From: Profundicola sp048268105
GTDB taxonomy: Bacteria; Bacteroidota; Bacteroidia; Flavobacteriales; Weeksellaceae
Direction of reading: 5' to 3'
DNA: 64,000 nt
Assembly: GCA_048268105.1 (NCBI GenBank)
Contig: JBLWWH010000014.1
Coordinates: 1-64,000 of the forward strand
Below are positions 34,607 to 44,124 of this stretch, piece by piece; the stretch's first letter is position 1; every line of letters starts with the position of its first letter. The translations under genes were made by a program, and so were the position numbers. The notes under the pieces are model-generated. The model saw only the letters and a list, made by a program, of their open reading frames with translations, was not told the DNA's origin and made no database searches.

Positions 34607-37579
34607 TTATTCGGGTCTGTTCTTTAATGTCTTTCTTGAGAAATCGTATGCTAAGAAAGAAGCAACGAAAACTGAAGAGTAAGTACCAATTCCGATACCA
34701 ACTAATAAGGCAAACATAAAGCTACGGATTGTTTCTCCACCGAAAATGAAAATTACTAAAATTACGAATAAGGTCGTGAATGAAGTATTCATTGTTCTGG
34801 TTAAAGTGGTATTAATCGCAGCATTGATTAATTTACCAAATGACATTTTTGGGTGATCGTACATAAACTCACGGATTCTATCGAATACAATTACAGTATC
34901 GTTAATAGAGTATCCAATTACCGTTAGAATCGCTGCAATAAATGCGACGTCGATTTCTAAAGAGAATGGTACAATTCCGTGTAGTAAAGAGAATAATCCT
35001 AATACGATTAATGAATCGTGGAATACTGCTAAAACTGCAGCCGCAGAAAATTGCCATTTACGGAAACGAATCAATAGGTAAAGGAATACCATGGCCAAAG
35101 CAAAAGCTACTGAGTAAAATGCATTATAGGTAATGTCATCTGCAATCGATGGACCTACTTTTCTGTACTCTACTAGACCAAGCGCTTGTCCTTGGGTCTC
35201 ACCTACGTTCACAAACTCGTCAAAAGTTTGATCCGCTGGTAAGTATTTCTTTAAACCTGCGTATAATTTCTCTTCTACTTCTTTATCAACTTCTTGAGCA
35301 TCATCTTCTGATTTATACTTTGTGCTAATTTTGAGTTGATTTGAACTACCAATCGTTACCACATTTGGGTGATACTGTGTACCATCTTCGTCAACAAATA
35401 CATTAGCTAAATCAGCAGCCACTTCGTTAGCAGCGACTGGTTGATCGAATCTAACTTTATATTCTCTACCATTTTGGAATTCAATACCAAGGTTTAAACC
35501 TCTTGTAACTAAAGCTCCAACTGAGATTAATAAAAGAATGGCAGAAATGAGATAAGCAGTTTTCTTGAATTTCAAGAAATCGTATTTCGCATTCTTTAAA
35601 AAAGTTAAGGTTAATTTGTTACCAAATGAAACCTTCTTACCATTATCTAATCTACTATAGATTAATAATTTAGCAAACAGTACAGACGTGAATAATGAAG
35701 TAAAAATACCAATCATTAAGGTTACTGCAAATCCTTTAATAGGACCTTCTCCAAAGAAGAATAATACAATCGCCGTAATTAAGGTTGTTACGTTAGCATC
35801 TACAATTGCAGAGATAGCACCCTTCCAAGAGTAAGCAATACTTACTGATTCTTTAAGTGATTTACCCTTAAACAATTCTTCTTTTACACGCTCATAAATA
35901 ATCACGTTGGCATCCACCGCCATACCAATGGTTAAAACAACCCCGGCAATACCTGGTAGGGTAAGTACCGCACCGAATGAAACTAAGATTCCGAATAAGA
36001 ATAATAGGTTCGTGATTAATGCAATAACAGAAACAATACCTGCCCCACTATAGAATAAAATCATGTAAACAAACACTAAAGCTAAAGCAATAGCGAATGA
36101 TAAAATACCAGCTTGAATAGCTTCTTTACCTAAAGATGGACCAACTACGTCTGCTTGAATAATACTTGCAGAGGCTGGTAAACTACCTGCTGATAATACA
36201 CTTGATAAATCTTTTGCCTCGTTGAAAGTAAAATCTCCAGAAATTTGAGATCTTCCTCCTGCAATTGGTTCATTAATATTGGGTGCACTATATACCAAGT
36301 TATCTAAAACAATGGCAATAGGTTTTTGGTTAAATTGCTTAGTTATTTCATACCAATTCTGAGCTCCTTGAGAGTTCATTTGCATGGACACCATAACTTC
36401 GTTACCGAAAGTTTGAGTTTGTCTATCAGCACTCGCAGAAGTAACAGAACCACCATCCATCAATGCCTCATTTTTAGCATTTCCACGAATTGCATATAAT
36501 GGTAATAAATCTGTTTCTTGGTTGGCAGCGTCTTTAATGGTCTTATTACCCCATAAGAATTTAAAGTTTCTTAAGTTACCTGGTAATAGAGATTTCCCAA
36601 CGGTACTATGAATAGCATTATTCACTTCAGCTGTATCAGACGTAGGAACGACAAATACATGACTCGCCCCACCTTGTGAAGGAACCATTTTGGAAATTAA
36701 TGGAACTGCTGTTGATGTAGAATCTAATTCTGCAGAAAGTCTATTACTTAATGAGGAGAAATACCCTGCGATATCATTATTCATTCTTACAGCTTCCCAG
36801 AATTCTAGTTTAGCAGTTGATTGTAATAAATTCTTAACACGATCAGTGTCTTTAACTCCTGGTAATTCTACTAAGATTCTACCAGAACCACTCTCGCCTA
36901 CTCTCTGAACAACAGGTTGAGTTACCCCAAACTGGTCAATACGAGCACGAATAACTTGGAATGCTGTACTAACTTTAGACTCAATATGATCACGAATCAC
37001 CTGCTCTGCTTGTGCATCGGATGTGTTAATGTTTATTGTTTCTGAGTTATTACGCGTACCAAACCAAGATGGAGATGCTAATTTTAAGTCACCTTTTTCT
37101 TGCTTGTAAGTATTGTATTCTGCGAAGAAATCATCGATATACTCTGAGTTACTGGCTTTTTGCCTTTCAGAGGTACGATTTAAAACTTCTAAAAAGTCAG
37201 GATCTTGACTCTTATCAGCTAAATCCGACAATAAATCTCTAATTGATACTTGAAGAATAACGTTCATACCACCCTTAAGGTCTAGTCCTAGGGACATTTC
37301 CTTTTCCTTGGCGGTATTGTAGTCATATTTTACAATGCCTAAATTTAACGTGTCTTTTGATAATCTACTTAGTGTACTATTCTTAAAAGAATTTTGGTAT
37401 GACTCGCGTTCAGCGACTGTTAAATCTGGAGATTTAGACAGAAGAGAATCCATTTTGAACTGGACTTCTTTGTTTGCCTTAGTCTCGACATTGTTGGTAT
37501 ACCATGTAAAACTTAAATAATACAAACTCATAAGGGCCATCACTGTGGCAAATGTGAGTACTAAACCTTTTCCTTGCAT
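34607..37579 (-). CDS. secDF: Fused protein translocase subunit SecDF
   Basis: A 990-residue fusion of SecD and SecF, the proton-driven membrane proteins that pull exported proteins through SecYEG. SecD occupies about 1-640: first helix, then the DLKGGMNVIL (D1) motif, a large periplasmic P1 domain, and helices with GMAVDANVIIYERVKEE. SecF follows from about 660 with GIEFQNGREY, VIGYSINDTVIVFDRIRE and a last helix. The fusion is normal in Bacteroidota, and the periplasmic part is larger than in Proteobacteria. It is a single-gene unit with TATATTTG 28 bases ahead and a terminator behind. Confidence 0.96.
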   Translation of the reverse strand: MQGKGLVLTFATVMALMSLYYLSFTWYTNNVETKANKEVQFKMDSLLSKSPDLTVAERESYQNSFKNSTLSRLSKDTLNLGIVKYDYNTAKEKEMSLGLDLKGGMNVILQVSIRDLLSDLADKSQDPDFLEVLNRTSERQKASNSEYIDDFFAEYNTYKQEKGDLKLASPSWFGTRNNSETININTSDAQAEQVIRDHIESKVSTAFQVIRARIDQFGVTQPVVQRVGESGSGRILVELPGVKDTDRVKNLLQSTAKLEFWEAVRMNNDIAGYFSSLSNRLSAELDSTSTAVPLISKMVPSQGGASHVFVVPTSDTAEVNNAIHSTVGKSLLPGNLRNFKFLWGNKTIKDAANQETDLLPLYAIRGNAKNEALMDGGSVTSASADRQTQTFGNEVMVSMQMNSQGAQNWYEITKQFNQKPIAIVLDNLVYSAPNINEPIAGGRSQISGDFTFNEAKDLSSVLSAGSLPASASIIQADVVGPSLGKEAIQAGILSFAIALALVFVYMILFYSGAGIVSVIALITNLLFLFGILVSFGAVLTLPGIAGVVLTIGMAVDANVIIYERVKEELFKGKSLKESVSIAYSWKGAISAIVDANVTTLITAIVLFFFGEGPIKGFAVTLMIGIFTSLFTSVLFAKLLIYSRLDNGKKVSFGNKLTLTFLKNAKYDFLKFKKTAYLISAILLLISVGALVTRGLNLGIEFQNGREYKVRFDQPVAANEVAADLANVFVDEDGTQYHPNVVTIGSSNQLKISTKYKSEDDAQEVDKEVEEKLYAGLKKYLPADQTFDEFVNVGETQGQALGLVEYRKVGPSIADDITYNAFYSVAFALAMVFLYLLIRFRKWQFSAAAVLAVFHDSLIVLGLFSLLHGIVPFSLEIDVAFIAAILTVIGYSINDTVIVFDRIREFMYDHPKMSFGKLINAAINTTLTRTMNTSFTTLFVILVIFIFGGETIRSFMFALLVGIGIGTYSSVFVASFLAYDFSRKTLKNRPE

Positions 37580-37607
37580 TCTGATTTGGTTTGTTCTTAT
37601 TAACGCG

Positions 37608-37615
37608 CAAATATA
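37608..37615 (-). promoter_or_regulatory. TAnnTTTG promoter of secDF
   Basis: Reverse strand TATATTTG with TTG at 37639-37637 (21-base spacer), 28 bases before the ATG. Confidence 0.55.
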
Positions 37616-37782
37616 ACTCTATGCTTATAATTTTCACAATTATTTATGATATTTCCTTAAGCATCAGGCTTAATTACTTATCATACAGCATCTTATACTA
37701 TAAATGCGAAGGAAAAATGAGCTTCAAAGCTTATATTTATCACAAATTATCTATTAGATTTTACAAATTTTATAAATGATAG

Positions 37783-37790
37783 TATCTTTG
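37783..37790 (+). promoter_or_regulatory. TAnnTTTG -7 element of the tdh operon
   Basis: TATCTTTG 35 bases before the tdh ATG. No good -33 TTG. Confidence 0.5.
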
Positions 37791-37825
37791 AATCCATTTT
37801 ATAGCATACTTTTAAAAATAATTGA

Positions 37826-38779
37826 ATGACAAAAATTTTAGTAACTGGTGCATTGGGCCAAATTGGCTCTGAGCTAGCAGAAAAATTAGCGCAGATTTAC
37901 GGATCTGAGCATATTTTAATTACAGATATTAGAGAACCTGAGCAGAATCATTTAGATATTCCTTATCAAAAACTTGATGTGAATAATGAACAAGCCATCA
38001 AGGATATCGTTATCAACAACCAAATTACTGAAGTTTATCATTTAGCTGCTATGCTTTCTGCAACGGCAGAGAAATATCCTATCCAAGGCTGGAATTTAAA
38101 CACCAATTCTCTTCTGACTTTTCTAGAATTAGCAAGAGATAAAAAGTTGAGCAAAATATTTTGGCCTAGTAGTATTGCTGTATTTGGTAGAGGTGCTGCG
38201 GCTGACATGACGCCACAAGAAGAAGTTACCAACCCATTAAGCATGTATGGTGTGGCTAAAGTTGCAGGAGAAGGTTTCTGCGAAATTTATCACCAAAAAT
38301 ATGGTGTTGATGTAAGAAGCATCAGATACCCAGGTTTAATCAGCTGGAAAACTCTCCCAGGAGGTGGAACGACAGATTATGCTGTAGATATTTACTACAA
38401 AGCATTAGAAGACAAAAAATATGAAAGCTTTATCGGAGAAGGAACGGCTCTTCCTATGATGTATATGGACGACGCTATTCGCGCAACCATTGAGTTAATG
38501 CAAGCTCCAAAAGAGGATTTAAACATTCATACCGCCTATAACTTACAAGGAATTTCATTTACTCCAGAAGAAATTGCTGCTGAAATCAAAAAGCATATTC
38601 CTGATTTCGAGATGTCGTATGCCCCAGATTACAGACAAGCCATTGCTGAGTCTTGGCCCAATAGCATAGACGACACTCAGGCACAAAAAGACTGGAACTG
38701 GAAACCTGAGTTTGACTTAGATTCTATGACGGTGCAAATGCTAGAGCATCTTCAAAAAAAATTACAACTTAAAGCATAA
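37826..38779 (+). CDS. tdh: L-threonine 3-dehydrogenase, extended SDR type
   Basis: A 317-residue NAD-dependent dehydrogenase that oxidises L-threonine to 2-amino-3-ketobutyrate. It has the Rossmann motif TGALGQIGSEL (7-17), the catalytic Ser/Tyr/Lys set (PSSIAVFG, YGVAK) and the stretch YPGLISWKTLPGGGTTDYAV characteristic of the short-chain-type threonine dehydrogenases known from Flavobacterium and trypanosomes, rather than the zinc type. It is followed after 10 bases by the amgK-like gene, so it may share its transcript although the pathway link is not obvious. Confidence 0.9.
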   Translation: MTKILVTGALGQIGSELAEKLAQIYGSEHILITDIREPEQNHLDIPYQKLDVNNEQAIKDIVINNQITEVYHLAAMLSATAEKYPIQGWNLNTNSLLTFLELARDKKLSKIFWPSSIAVFGRGAAADMTPQEEVTNPLSMYGVAKVAGEGFCEIYHQKYGVDVRSIRYPGLISWKTLPGGGTTDYAVDIYYKALEDKKYESFIGEGTALPMMYMDDAIRATIELMQAPKEDLNIHTAYNLQGISFTPEEIAAEIKKHIPDFEMSYAPDYRQAIAESWPNSIDDTQAQKDWNWKPEFDLDSMTVQMLEHLQKKLQLKA

Positions 38780-38789
38780 CAAAATTCCT

Positions 38790-39785
38790 ATGTCTAAAAT
38801 AGATGAATTTCTTCAATCTTTTAGTTCTACTTCTCATGCCATTGAAAAAATAGCAGAGAGTGGATCTGGAAGAACAAATTATCGCTTTAAAACAAAAAAT
38901 GACTCATATGTCCTCACCCATAGTGAGGACATTTTAGAAAATGAATCTTTCTTTTATTTGAGCAATCTTTTCGAAAATTTGAATGGCTTTGTTCCTGAAG
39001 TTTTGCAAGTGAGCAAGGATAAAACTATGTATGTTCAGGATGATTTGGGAGATGAAAGCTTATTACATCTTAAATTATCTAAAGATTCAAAGGTTTCTAA
39101 AATGTACGAATTGGCTGTTAAAAAACTTGTTCATCTACAAATTGGCGCTCATCAAATCATAGATTACACAAAACTAAAAGGCTCAAGTTCTTTTGATAAA
39201 ATACTGGTTTTAAGAGATTTGTTCTATTTTAAGAATTATTTCCTTGATTTAATTGAGCTTGAATATGAACAATCTGATTTATTATCAGAATTTGAAAAAA
39301 TAGCTGAAGCCGTTGTTAAAACTAATTATAGATATTTTATGTTCCGTGATTTTCAGGGAAGGAATATCTTAGTTAAAGATGACAAAACCTATTTTATCGA
39401 TTTCCAAGATGGCATGGAAGGACCTATTGCATATGATTTGGTTTCGTTGTTATGGCAGGCCAAAGCTGAACTCACAAATGAAGAGAAAGAAAGCTTATAC
39501 CATATATATACGTCAGAGTTACAGAAATTAATTCCTACTAAATTTGATGCTACAGATTTCGAAAAAGATTATAAGATTTGTGTTTTGATTCGTTTACTTC
39601 AAGTTTTAGGTGCTTACGGTAAATTAGGTATCATGCAACAAAAGCCTCATTTTAAGGATAGTTTAAGTTATGGAATTAAAAATTTAAATGATATAGCTGC
39701 TTCTGGAATTATGAATGATTATCCCAACTTAAAATCAATTTGTTTAGCTTTAGAAAGTACACAAGTTCCTAAAATTAAAAACTAA
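38790..39785 (+). CDS. amgK: AmgK-like sugar kinase (aminoglycoside phosphotransferase fold)
   Basis: A 331-residue kinase of the APH/choline kinase fold. ATP loop ESGSGRTNYRF (about 23-33); the catalytic loop reads MFRDFQGRNIL, with the usual His replaced by Arg but the catalytic Asp and Asn kept; the metal Asp is in FIDFQDG. These motifs and the neighbours (murU two genes on) match AmgK, which phosphorylates MurNAc or GlcNAc at the anomeric position in peptidoglycan salvage. Its TAA overlaps the next ATG by one base. Confidence 0.82.
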   Translation: MSKIDEFLQSFSSTSHAIEKIAESGSGRTNYRFKTKNDSYVLTHSEDILENESFFYLSNLFENLNGFVPEVLQVSKDKTMYVQDDLGDESLLHLKLSKDSKVSKMYELAVKKLVHLQIGAHQIIDYTKLKGSSSFDKILVLRDLFYFKNYFLDLIELEYEQSDLLSEFEKIAEAVVKTNYRYFMFRDFQGRNILVKDDKTYFIDFQDGMEGPIAYDLVSLLWQAKAELTNEEKESLYHIYTSELQKLIPTKFDATDFEKDYKICVLIRLLQVLGAYGKLGIMQQKPHFKDSLSYGIKNLNDIAASGIMNDYPNLKSICLALESTQVPKIKN

Positions 39786-40210
39786 TGTCCAAAAAATTAC
39801 ACATAAATGTTCGAAGTTTCTCTTACAAAAACGGCATTCCCGAAGATAAATCTGGCAACGGAGGTGGTTATGCTTTTGATTGTCGAGGAATTTTAAATCC
39901 GGGAAGAATCGAGGAGTTCAAAACTCAAACAGGAAGAGATAAAGCGGTGATTAAATATTTGGAATCTCAGACCAGAATGCCTGATTTCATTCAATCTGCG
40001 GTATCCATTGTAGAAATTTCTGTAGAAGATTATTTAAAAAGGAATTTTTCCAATTTAGAGGTTAATTTTGGCTGTACGGGAGGCCAACATCGGTCTGTGT
40101 TTGCAGCAGATTATCTGGCAGAACATTTAAAAACAAAATATCCAGAAGTCGATGTAAAGGTTGAACATGTAGTTCAAGAGGCAAAAAATTGGATTAATAA
40201 GCCCTATTGA
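39785..40210 (+). CDS. Stand-alone RapZ C-terminal-domain protein
   Basis: A 141-residue protein that matches only the C-terminal half of RapZ (YvcJ family): VRSFSYKNGIPED, FDCRGILNPGR and NFGCTGGQHRSVF. The N-terminal kinase half with the P-loop is missing altogether. In E. coli the C-terminal domain binds glucosamine 6-phosphate and RNase E or small RNAs. Here it sits between amgK and murU with one-base overlap upstream and a one-base gap downstream, so it probably senses or handles an amino-sugar intermediate of the same route (inference). Confidence 0.85.
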   Translation: MSKKLHINVRSFSYKNGIPEDKSGNGGGYAFDCRGILNPGRIEEFKTQTGRDKAVIKYLESQTRMPDFIQSAVSIVEISVEDYLKRNFSNLEVNFGCTGGQHRSVFAADYLAEHLKTKYPEVDVKVEHVVQEAKNWINKPY

Positions 40211-40211
40211 T

Positions 40212-40922
40212 ATGAAAGCTATGATTTTTGCAGCTGGATTAGGAACTCGGTTAAAACCCTTTACTTTAAACGCTCCCAAAGCATTATTTCCTGTGAATGG
40301 CAAATCTTTATTACAGCGCAATATTGAATATCTTAAATTATATGGCATTCAAGAGTTTGTAATCAACGTGCATCATTTTGCGAATCAAATTGAAGATTTT
40401 TTATTAGAAAATGACAATTTTAATGTTGAAATTCAGATTTCAGATGAAAGAGAGGAATTATTAGAAACGGGTGGCGGACTACTTAAAGCCAAAGATTTAT
40501 TAGGTGACAAACCATTCCTGGTCATGAATTCAGATATTCTGAGCGATATGCCGATCGATGAATTTATTGAGTTTCATTCGCAGCATCATGCTTTAATCTC
40601 TTTGGCAGTGAGTGACAGAGAAAGCACCCGAAAATTATTATTCGATGAAAACAACAAGCTTTGTGGCTGGAAAGATTTACGAAATGGAGACAGTATCATC
40701 GAAAAACCAAATTTTAAACAAGCTTTAGCTTTTAGTGGAATTCACATTATCGACCCCAAATTTTTTGAATTAAACTCTTTTGAAGGTAAATTCTCTATCA
40801 TGAAACCCTACATGGAATTAATGAAAAAACATGAAATATATGGATTCGATCACACAGGCTACAAACTTTTGGATGTTGGTAAAATGGAAAGTATTGCCTT
40901 GGCGGAGGAATGGTTTGCTTAG
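40212..40922 (+). CDS. murU: MurU-like sugar-1-phosphate nucleotidyltransferase
   Basis: A 236-residue nucleotidyltransferase with the signature FAAGLGTRLKPFT (6-18), the Lys of PKALFPV and the metal Asp in MNSDILSD (about 107-114). It resembles MurU, which turns MurNAc 1-phosphate into UDP-MurNAc; mannose-1-phosphate guanylyltransferases are close relatives. Linkage to amgK favours MurU. With AmgK this gives a route from MurNAc to UDP-MurNAc that bypasses de novo synthesis and so may confer low sensitivity to fosfomycin (known for Pseudomonas; inferred here). Confidence 0.82.
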   Translation: MKAMIFAAGLGTRLKPFTLNAPKALFPVNGKSLLQRNIEYLKLYGIQEFVINVHHFANQIEDFLLENDNFNVEIQISDEREELLETGGGLLKAKDLLGDKPFLVMNSDILSDMPIDEFIEFHSQHHALISLAVSDRESTRKLLFDENNKLCGWKDLRNGDSIIEKPNFKQALAFSGIHIIDPKFFELNSFEGKFSIMKPYMELMKKHEIYGFDHTGYKLLDVGKMESIALAEEWFA

Positions 40923-40991
40923 TTTAAAAAAAATTAACCCATTTTTTTAGAATTTCTCCACATTTTGCTTTATTTTTAAGAAAAATATCGC

Positions 40992-41513
40992 ATGAGAACT
41001 TTTCTAATTTTACTTTTTAGTTTTCTCTTCATCCATTGCAATAATGATGATGATGGGCACCAAGCCTTACCTCCAGCCACCCAAACAGGAGAAGGTACGT
41101 TTGCCTGTTATGTTGATGGAAAAGCTTTTATTGATACCAGCGGAGGATGGTTTAATTGTTTTTATCAATATGTCGGAGGTTATTATTTTTCTATAGGGGG
41201 ACAAGATGAAGAAAAAGCACCATGGGCTATTATGATACAAACAAATGATAAAACAATATCGCAAGGAGAAATACTTCCATTAAAAAGTGATACAAGAGGT
41301 AATGCGTTTGCAACAGGATTATTTTATACATCTAATACTGGGGGAGATTATTCTTTAACTAATAATGAATATACAGGTGAATTACATATCACCAAACTAG
41401 ATTTTGAAAATCATATCGTTTCTGGAACTTTTTGGTTTGATATACCTCATCCTATTACGGGAGACACCGTTAAAATAAGAGAAGGAAGATTTGATACACG
41501 TTTTACGCAATAA
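40992..41513 (+). CDS. DUF6252-type lipoprotein, copy 1
   Basis: A 173-residue lipoprotein: signal peptide ending in the lipobox FIHC at Cys16, then an acidic NNDDD linker typical of surface-exposed lipoproteins of Bacteroidota. The body has PPATQTGEGTFACYVDGKAF and closes with VSGTFWFD and EGRFDTRF, marks of the DUF6252 family. Function unknown. It is directly followed by a close copy 49 bases on; both share nearly identical 5' 160 bases and 3' ends but diverge in the middle. Confidence 0.85.
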   Translation: MRTFLILLFSFLFIHCNNDDDGHQALPPATQTGEGTFACYVDGKAFIDTSGGWFNCFYQYVGGYYFSIGGQDEEKAPWAIMIQTNDKTISQGEILPLKSDTRGNAFATGLFYTSNTGGDYSLTNNEYTGELHITKLDFENHIVSGTFWFDIPHPITGDTVKIREGRFDTRFTQ

Positions 41514-41562
41514 AATATTTGAATTTTAATAATTTTTAAGTTATATTTAACAAATATCTACT

Positions 41563-42096
41563 ATGAGAACAATCTTAATTTTACTTTTTAGTTTTCTCTT
41601 CATCCATTGCAACAATGATGATGATGACGGATACAAACCCTTACCTCCAGCCACCCAAACAGGCGAAGGTACGTTTGCCTGTTATGTAGATGGAAAAGCT
41701 TTTATTGATACCAGCGGAGGATGGTTTAATTGTTATTACCAATATGTGGATGGAGGTTATCATTTTGCTATTGGTGGAGATGATGAAAATAATTTACCAT
41801 TGTGGGCAATTAATTTAGGAACCAATTCCAAAACAATATCCGAAGGAGAAGAACTAAATCTGAATGAAAGAACGATACATGGAAATGCGTGGGGTGAGGC
41901 TGGATTTTCATTAAATTCTAGTTCTTATGTATCCTCTGGTACAAATCAAGAATTAACAGGTAAATTGTTTATATCTAAATTAGATTTTGAAAATCATATT
42001 GTTTCAGGAACTTTTTGGTTTGACATTATAGACCCTTTTTCTGGAGATACAATACAAATTAGACAAGGAAGATTTGATACCTTATTTACCCAATAA
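41563..42096 (+). CDS. DUF6252-type lipoprotein, copy 2
   Basis: A 177-residue tandem paralog of the previous lipoprotein, with the same leader (lipobox Cys16), NNDDDD linker, PPATQTGEGTFACYVDGKAF block and ending GRFDTLF. The central 80 residues differ strongly (IGGDDENNLPLWAINL against IGGQDEEKAPWAIMI). It ends 35 bases before the convergent branching enzyme gene. The pattern suggests recent duplication with continued exchange of the ends or selection on the middle. Confidence 0.85.
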   Translation: MRTILILLFSFLFIHCNNDDDDGYKPLPPATQTGEGTFACYVDGKAFIDTSGGWFNCYYQYVDGGYHFAIGGDDENNLPLWAINLGTNSKTISEGEELNLNERTIHGNAWGEAGFSLNSSSYVSSGTNQELTGKLFISKLDFENHIVSGTFWFDIIDPFSGDTIQIRQGRFDTLFTQ

Positions 42097-42130
42097 AATA
42101 TTATAGGAAATATTTTTCTTAAAACTAAAT

Positions 42131-44098
42131 TTACCTCGTTCTTTTCAAAACCAGCACAGTTCTACTTGGTAAATACAATTTCAAATCTGAATTTTTAGAA
42201 GAATATTTAATTTCCTTGTCCACTCTATTAAATCCTCCAAACATTTCATCGTCTGATGAGAAAATTATTTTATAATTCTTCTTTTCTTGGGTGTCGATAG
42301 GATAATCGGCAAAACTTTCATGATTAAAATTAAAAACAAATATTAAATCAGCCTTTTTGAAGGCTAAAATTTTATGATGATTGTCTTCTGCTAATTTATA
42401 ATCTTCTGAAGTTTCCAGAATTTTATATTTTTTGAGAAAGCCAATCATTTCTTGATCAAATTTCTCTAAAAATTGATATTTTAAATGATCTGTATCGGCT
42501 AATGACCATTGTCTTCGAGCATATTTATAACTCCAATTATTCTCAGCTCTTGGGAAATCAATCCACTCCGGATGACCGAATTCATTCCCCATAAAAGTCA
42601 TATAACCTTCTCCGCCTAAAACTGCTGTTACAAAACGAATCATTTTGTGCAATGCTATTCCGCGATCTACGACTAAGCTTTCATTGAACAAGCTCATATC
42701 TGTGTACATAGAAGCATCCATCAGCCAAAAAGCAAGGGTTTTATCACCTACCAAGGCTTGGTCATGACTTTCGGCATAAGCAATATTTTTTTCGTCGTGA
42801 CGTCTATTGGTTAAGTTCCAATATAAATCGCCCATATGCCAGTCCTCGTCCTTTTTAGTTTCTAACAAATTGAACCAAAAATCTGGTAATCCCATCGCCA
42901 AACGATAATCAAACCCTAGTCCTCCTTCTTCTACGGGACGCACAGCACCTGGCATGCCACTCATGTCCTCGCAGATACTAATGACATGAGGATTGAGTTC
43001 ATGAATTAACTCATTGGCTAATTGTAAATAAATGATTGCATCATTGTTGGTGTCAGTGAAATATTTAGAATAATCTGTGAATTCCACATGTCCAAAATGT
43101 TGATAAAGCATGCTCGTTACTCCATCAAACCTAAAACCATCGAATTTAAAATCCTCCATCCAATATTTAAGGTTGGAAGCTAAAAATCGTTTTACTTCTA
43201 TTTTTTTATAATCAAAAGTGCGCGAATCCCAATCTGGCTGCCATCCGTCGAAATACTGTTCAGTTCCGTCTAATTCAACTAAGCCTTCGTCTCTATTCTT
43301 CACTGCATGACTATGCACAACATCTAAAATAACCGCGATACCTAATCCATGAGCCGTATCGATTAAATACCTCAAATCATCAGGCGAACCAAATCTTGAA
43401 CTCGGCGCAAAATAATTTGAAACTTGATATCCAAAAGATCCATAATAAGGGTGCTCCTGAATTGCCATTAATTGAACGCAATTATAACCTAAATCTTTAA
43501 TGCGAGGTAAAATATTATCCGCAAAATCTCTATAAGTTCCGACACGCTCTTCTTCAGTTGCCATACCCACGTGGGCTTCATAAATCAAGGGAGTTTTGAT
43601 ATTTTCTGCTGAGAAATCATTTTTCCATTGATATTGACTCTTCCCCGTAAAGACTCCATCAAAACTATGGTCTTCCTTTTGAACTACCTCTCTTATATAG
43701 GCCGGAATTCTATCTAAATTACCATTTTGACCATGAACGTGCATTTTCACCTTAGAACCTGGAACTAATGTATTTTTAAAATCCTCATCTGATAAGAAAA
43801 TTTCCCAAGCGCCGTAATTTCCTCTTCGCAAAGGATTTGCATGTCTATCCCAACCATTAAAATCACCAATCAAAGACACATAAGAAGCATTGGGCAACCA
43901 ATCTCTAAACCACCAACCTTTCTTTTCCTCATCGTATTGAAAACCAAAAAACTCATGCGCAGAAGCAAATCTATCAAGACTTCCAAAATGCTTTTCAATA
44001 TAATCCTTGGTATTTTGATACCACTCTATTCTATTAACAAGCTGTTGTTCAAAGGGTTTTAAAAGTGGATCTTTTTCTATTAAAGTTAAAGCATGCAT
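42131..44098 (-). CDS. glgB: 1,4-alpha-glucan branching enzyme (eukaryote-like GH13)
   Basis: A 655-residue GH13 branching enzyme of the GH13_8-like (eukaryotic) kind. An N-terminal CBM48 domain (about 45-150, GDFNGWDRHANP) precedes the barrel, with catalytic Asp in DGFRFDGVTSM, Glu in ICEDMSG and Asp in AESHDQALVG. It makes alpha-1,6 branches in glycogen. The frame extends seven codons upstream to a TTG at 44119, but that TTG is the last part of a TATCTTTG -7 element, so the start must be the ATG at 44098. No other glg gene is next to it. Confidence 0.92.
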   Translation of the reverse strand: MHALTLIEKDPLLKPFEQQLVNRIEWYQNTKDYIEKHFGSLDRFASAHEFFGFQYDEEKKGWWFRDWLPNASYVSLIGDFNGWDRHANPLRRGNYGAWEIFLSDEDFKNTLVPGSKVKMHVHGQNGNLDRIPAYIREVVQKEDHSFDGVFTGKSQYQWKNDFSAENIKTPLIYEAHVGMATEEERVGTYRDFADNILPRIKDLGYNCVQLMAIQEHPYYGSFGYQVSNYFAPSSRFGSPDDLRYLIDTAHGLGIAVILDVVHSHAVKNRDEGLVELDGTEQYFDGWQPDWDSRTFDYKKIEVKRFLASNLKYWMEDFKFDGFRFDGVTSMLYQHFGHVEFTDYSKYFTDTNNDAIIYLQLANELIHELNPHVISICEDMSGMPGAVRPVEEGGLGFDYRLAMGLPDFWFNLLETKKDEDWHMGDLYWNLTNRRHDEKNIAYAESHDQALVGDKTLAFWLMDASMYTDMSLFNESLVVDRGIALHKMIRFVTAVLGGEGYMTFMGNEFGHPEWIDFPRAENNWSYKYARRQWSLADTDHLKYQFLEKFDQEMIGFLKKYKILETSEDYKLAEDNHHKILAFKKADLIFVFNFNHESFADYPIDTQEKKNYKIIFSSDDEMFGGFNRVDKEIKYSSKNSDLKLYLPSRTVLVLKRTR

Positions 44099-44116
44099 AA
44101 AGTGAGGTTTAATTGA

Positions 44117-44124
44117 CAAAGATA
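44117..44124 (-). promoter_or_regulatory. TAnnTTTG -7 element of glgB
   Basis: Reverse strand TATCTTTG, 18 bases before the ATG at 44098. It overlaps the alternative TTG start and so decides the start codon. Confidence 0.6.

Noticed and set aside
37591..37779. 62-codon frame on the plus strand ahead of tdh
   Set aside because: It covers the secDF promoter region and has composition of AT-rich spacer DNA.
44099..44119. TTG start of the branching enzyme at 44119
   Set aside because: The TTG is part of a TATCTTTG promoter element; transcription would start after it. The ATG at 44098 fits.
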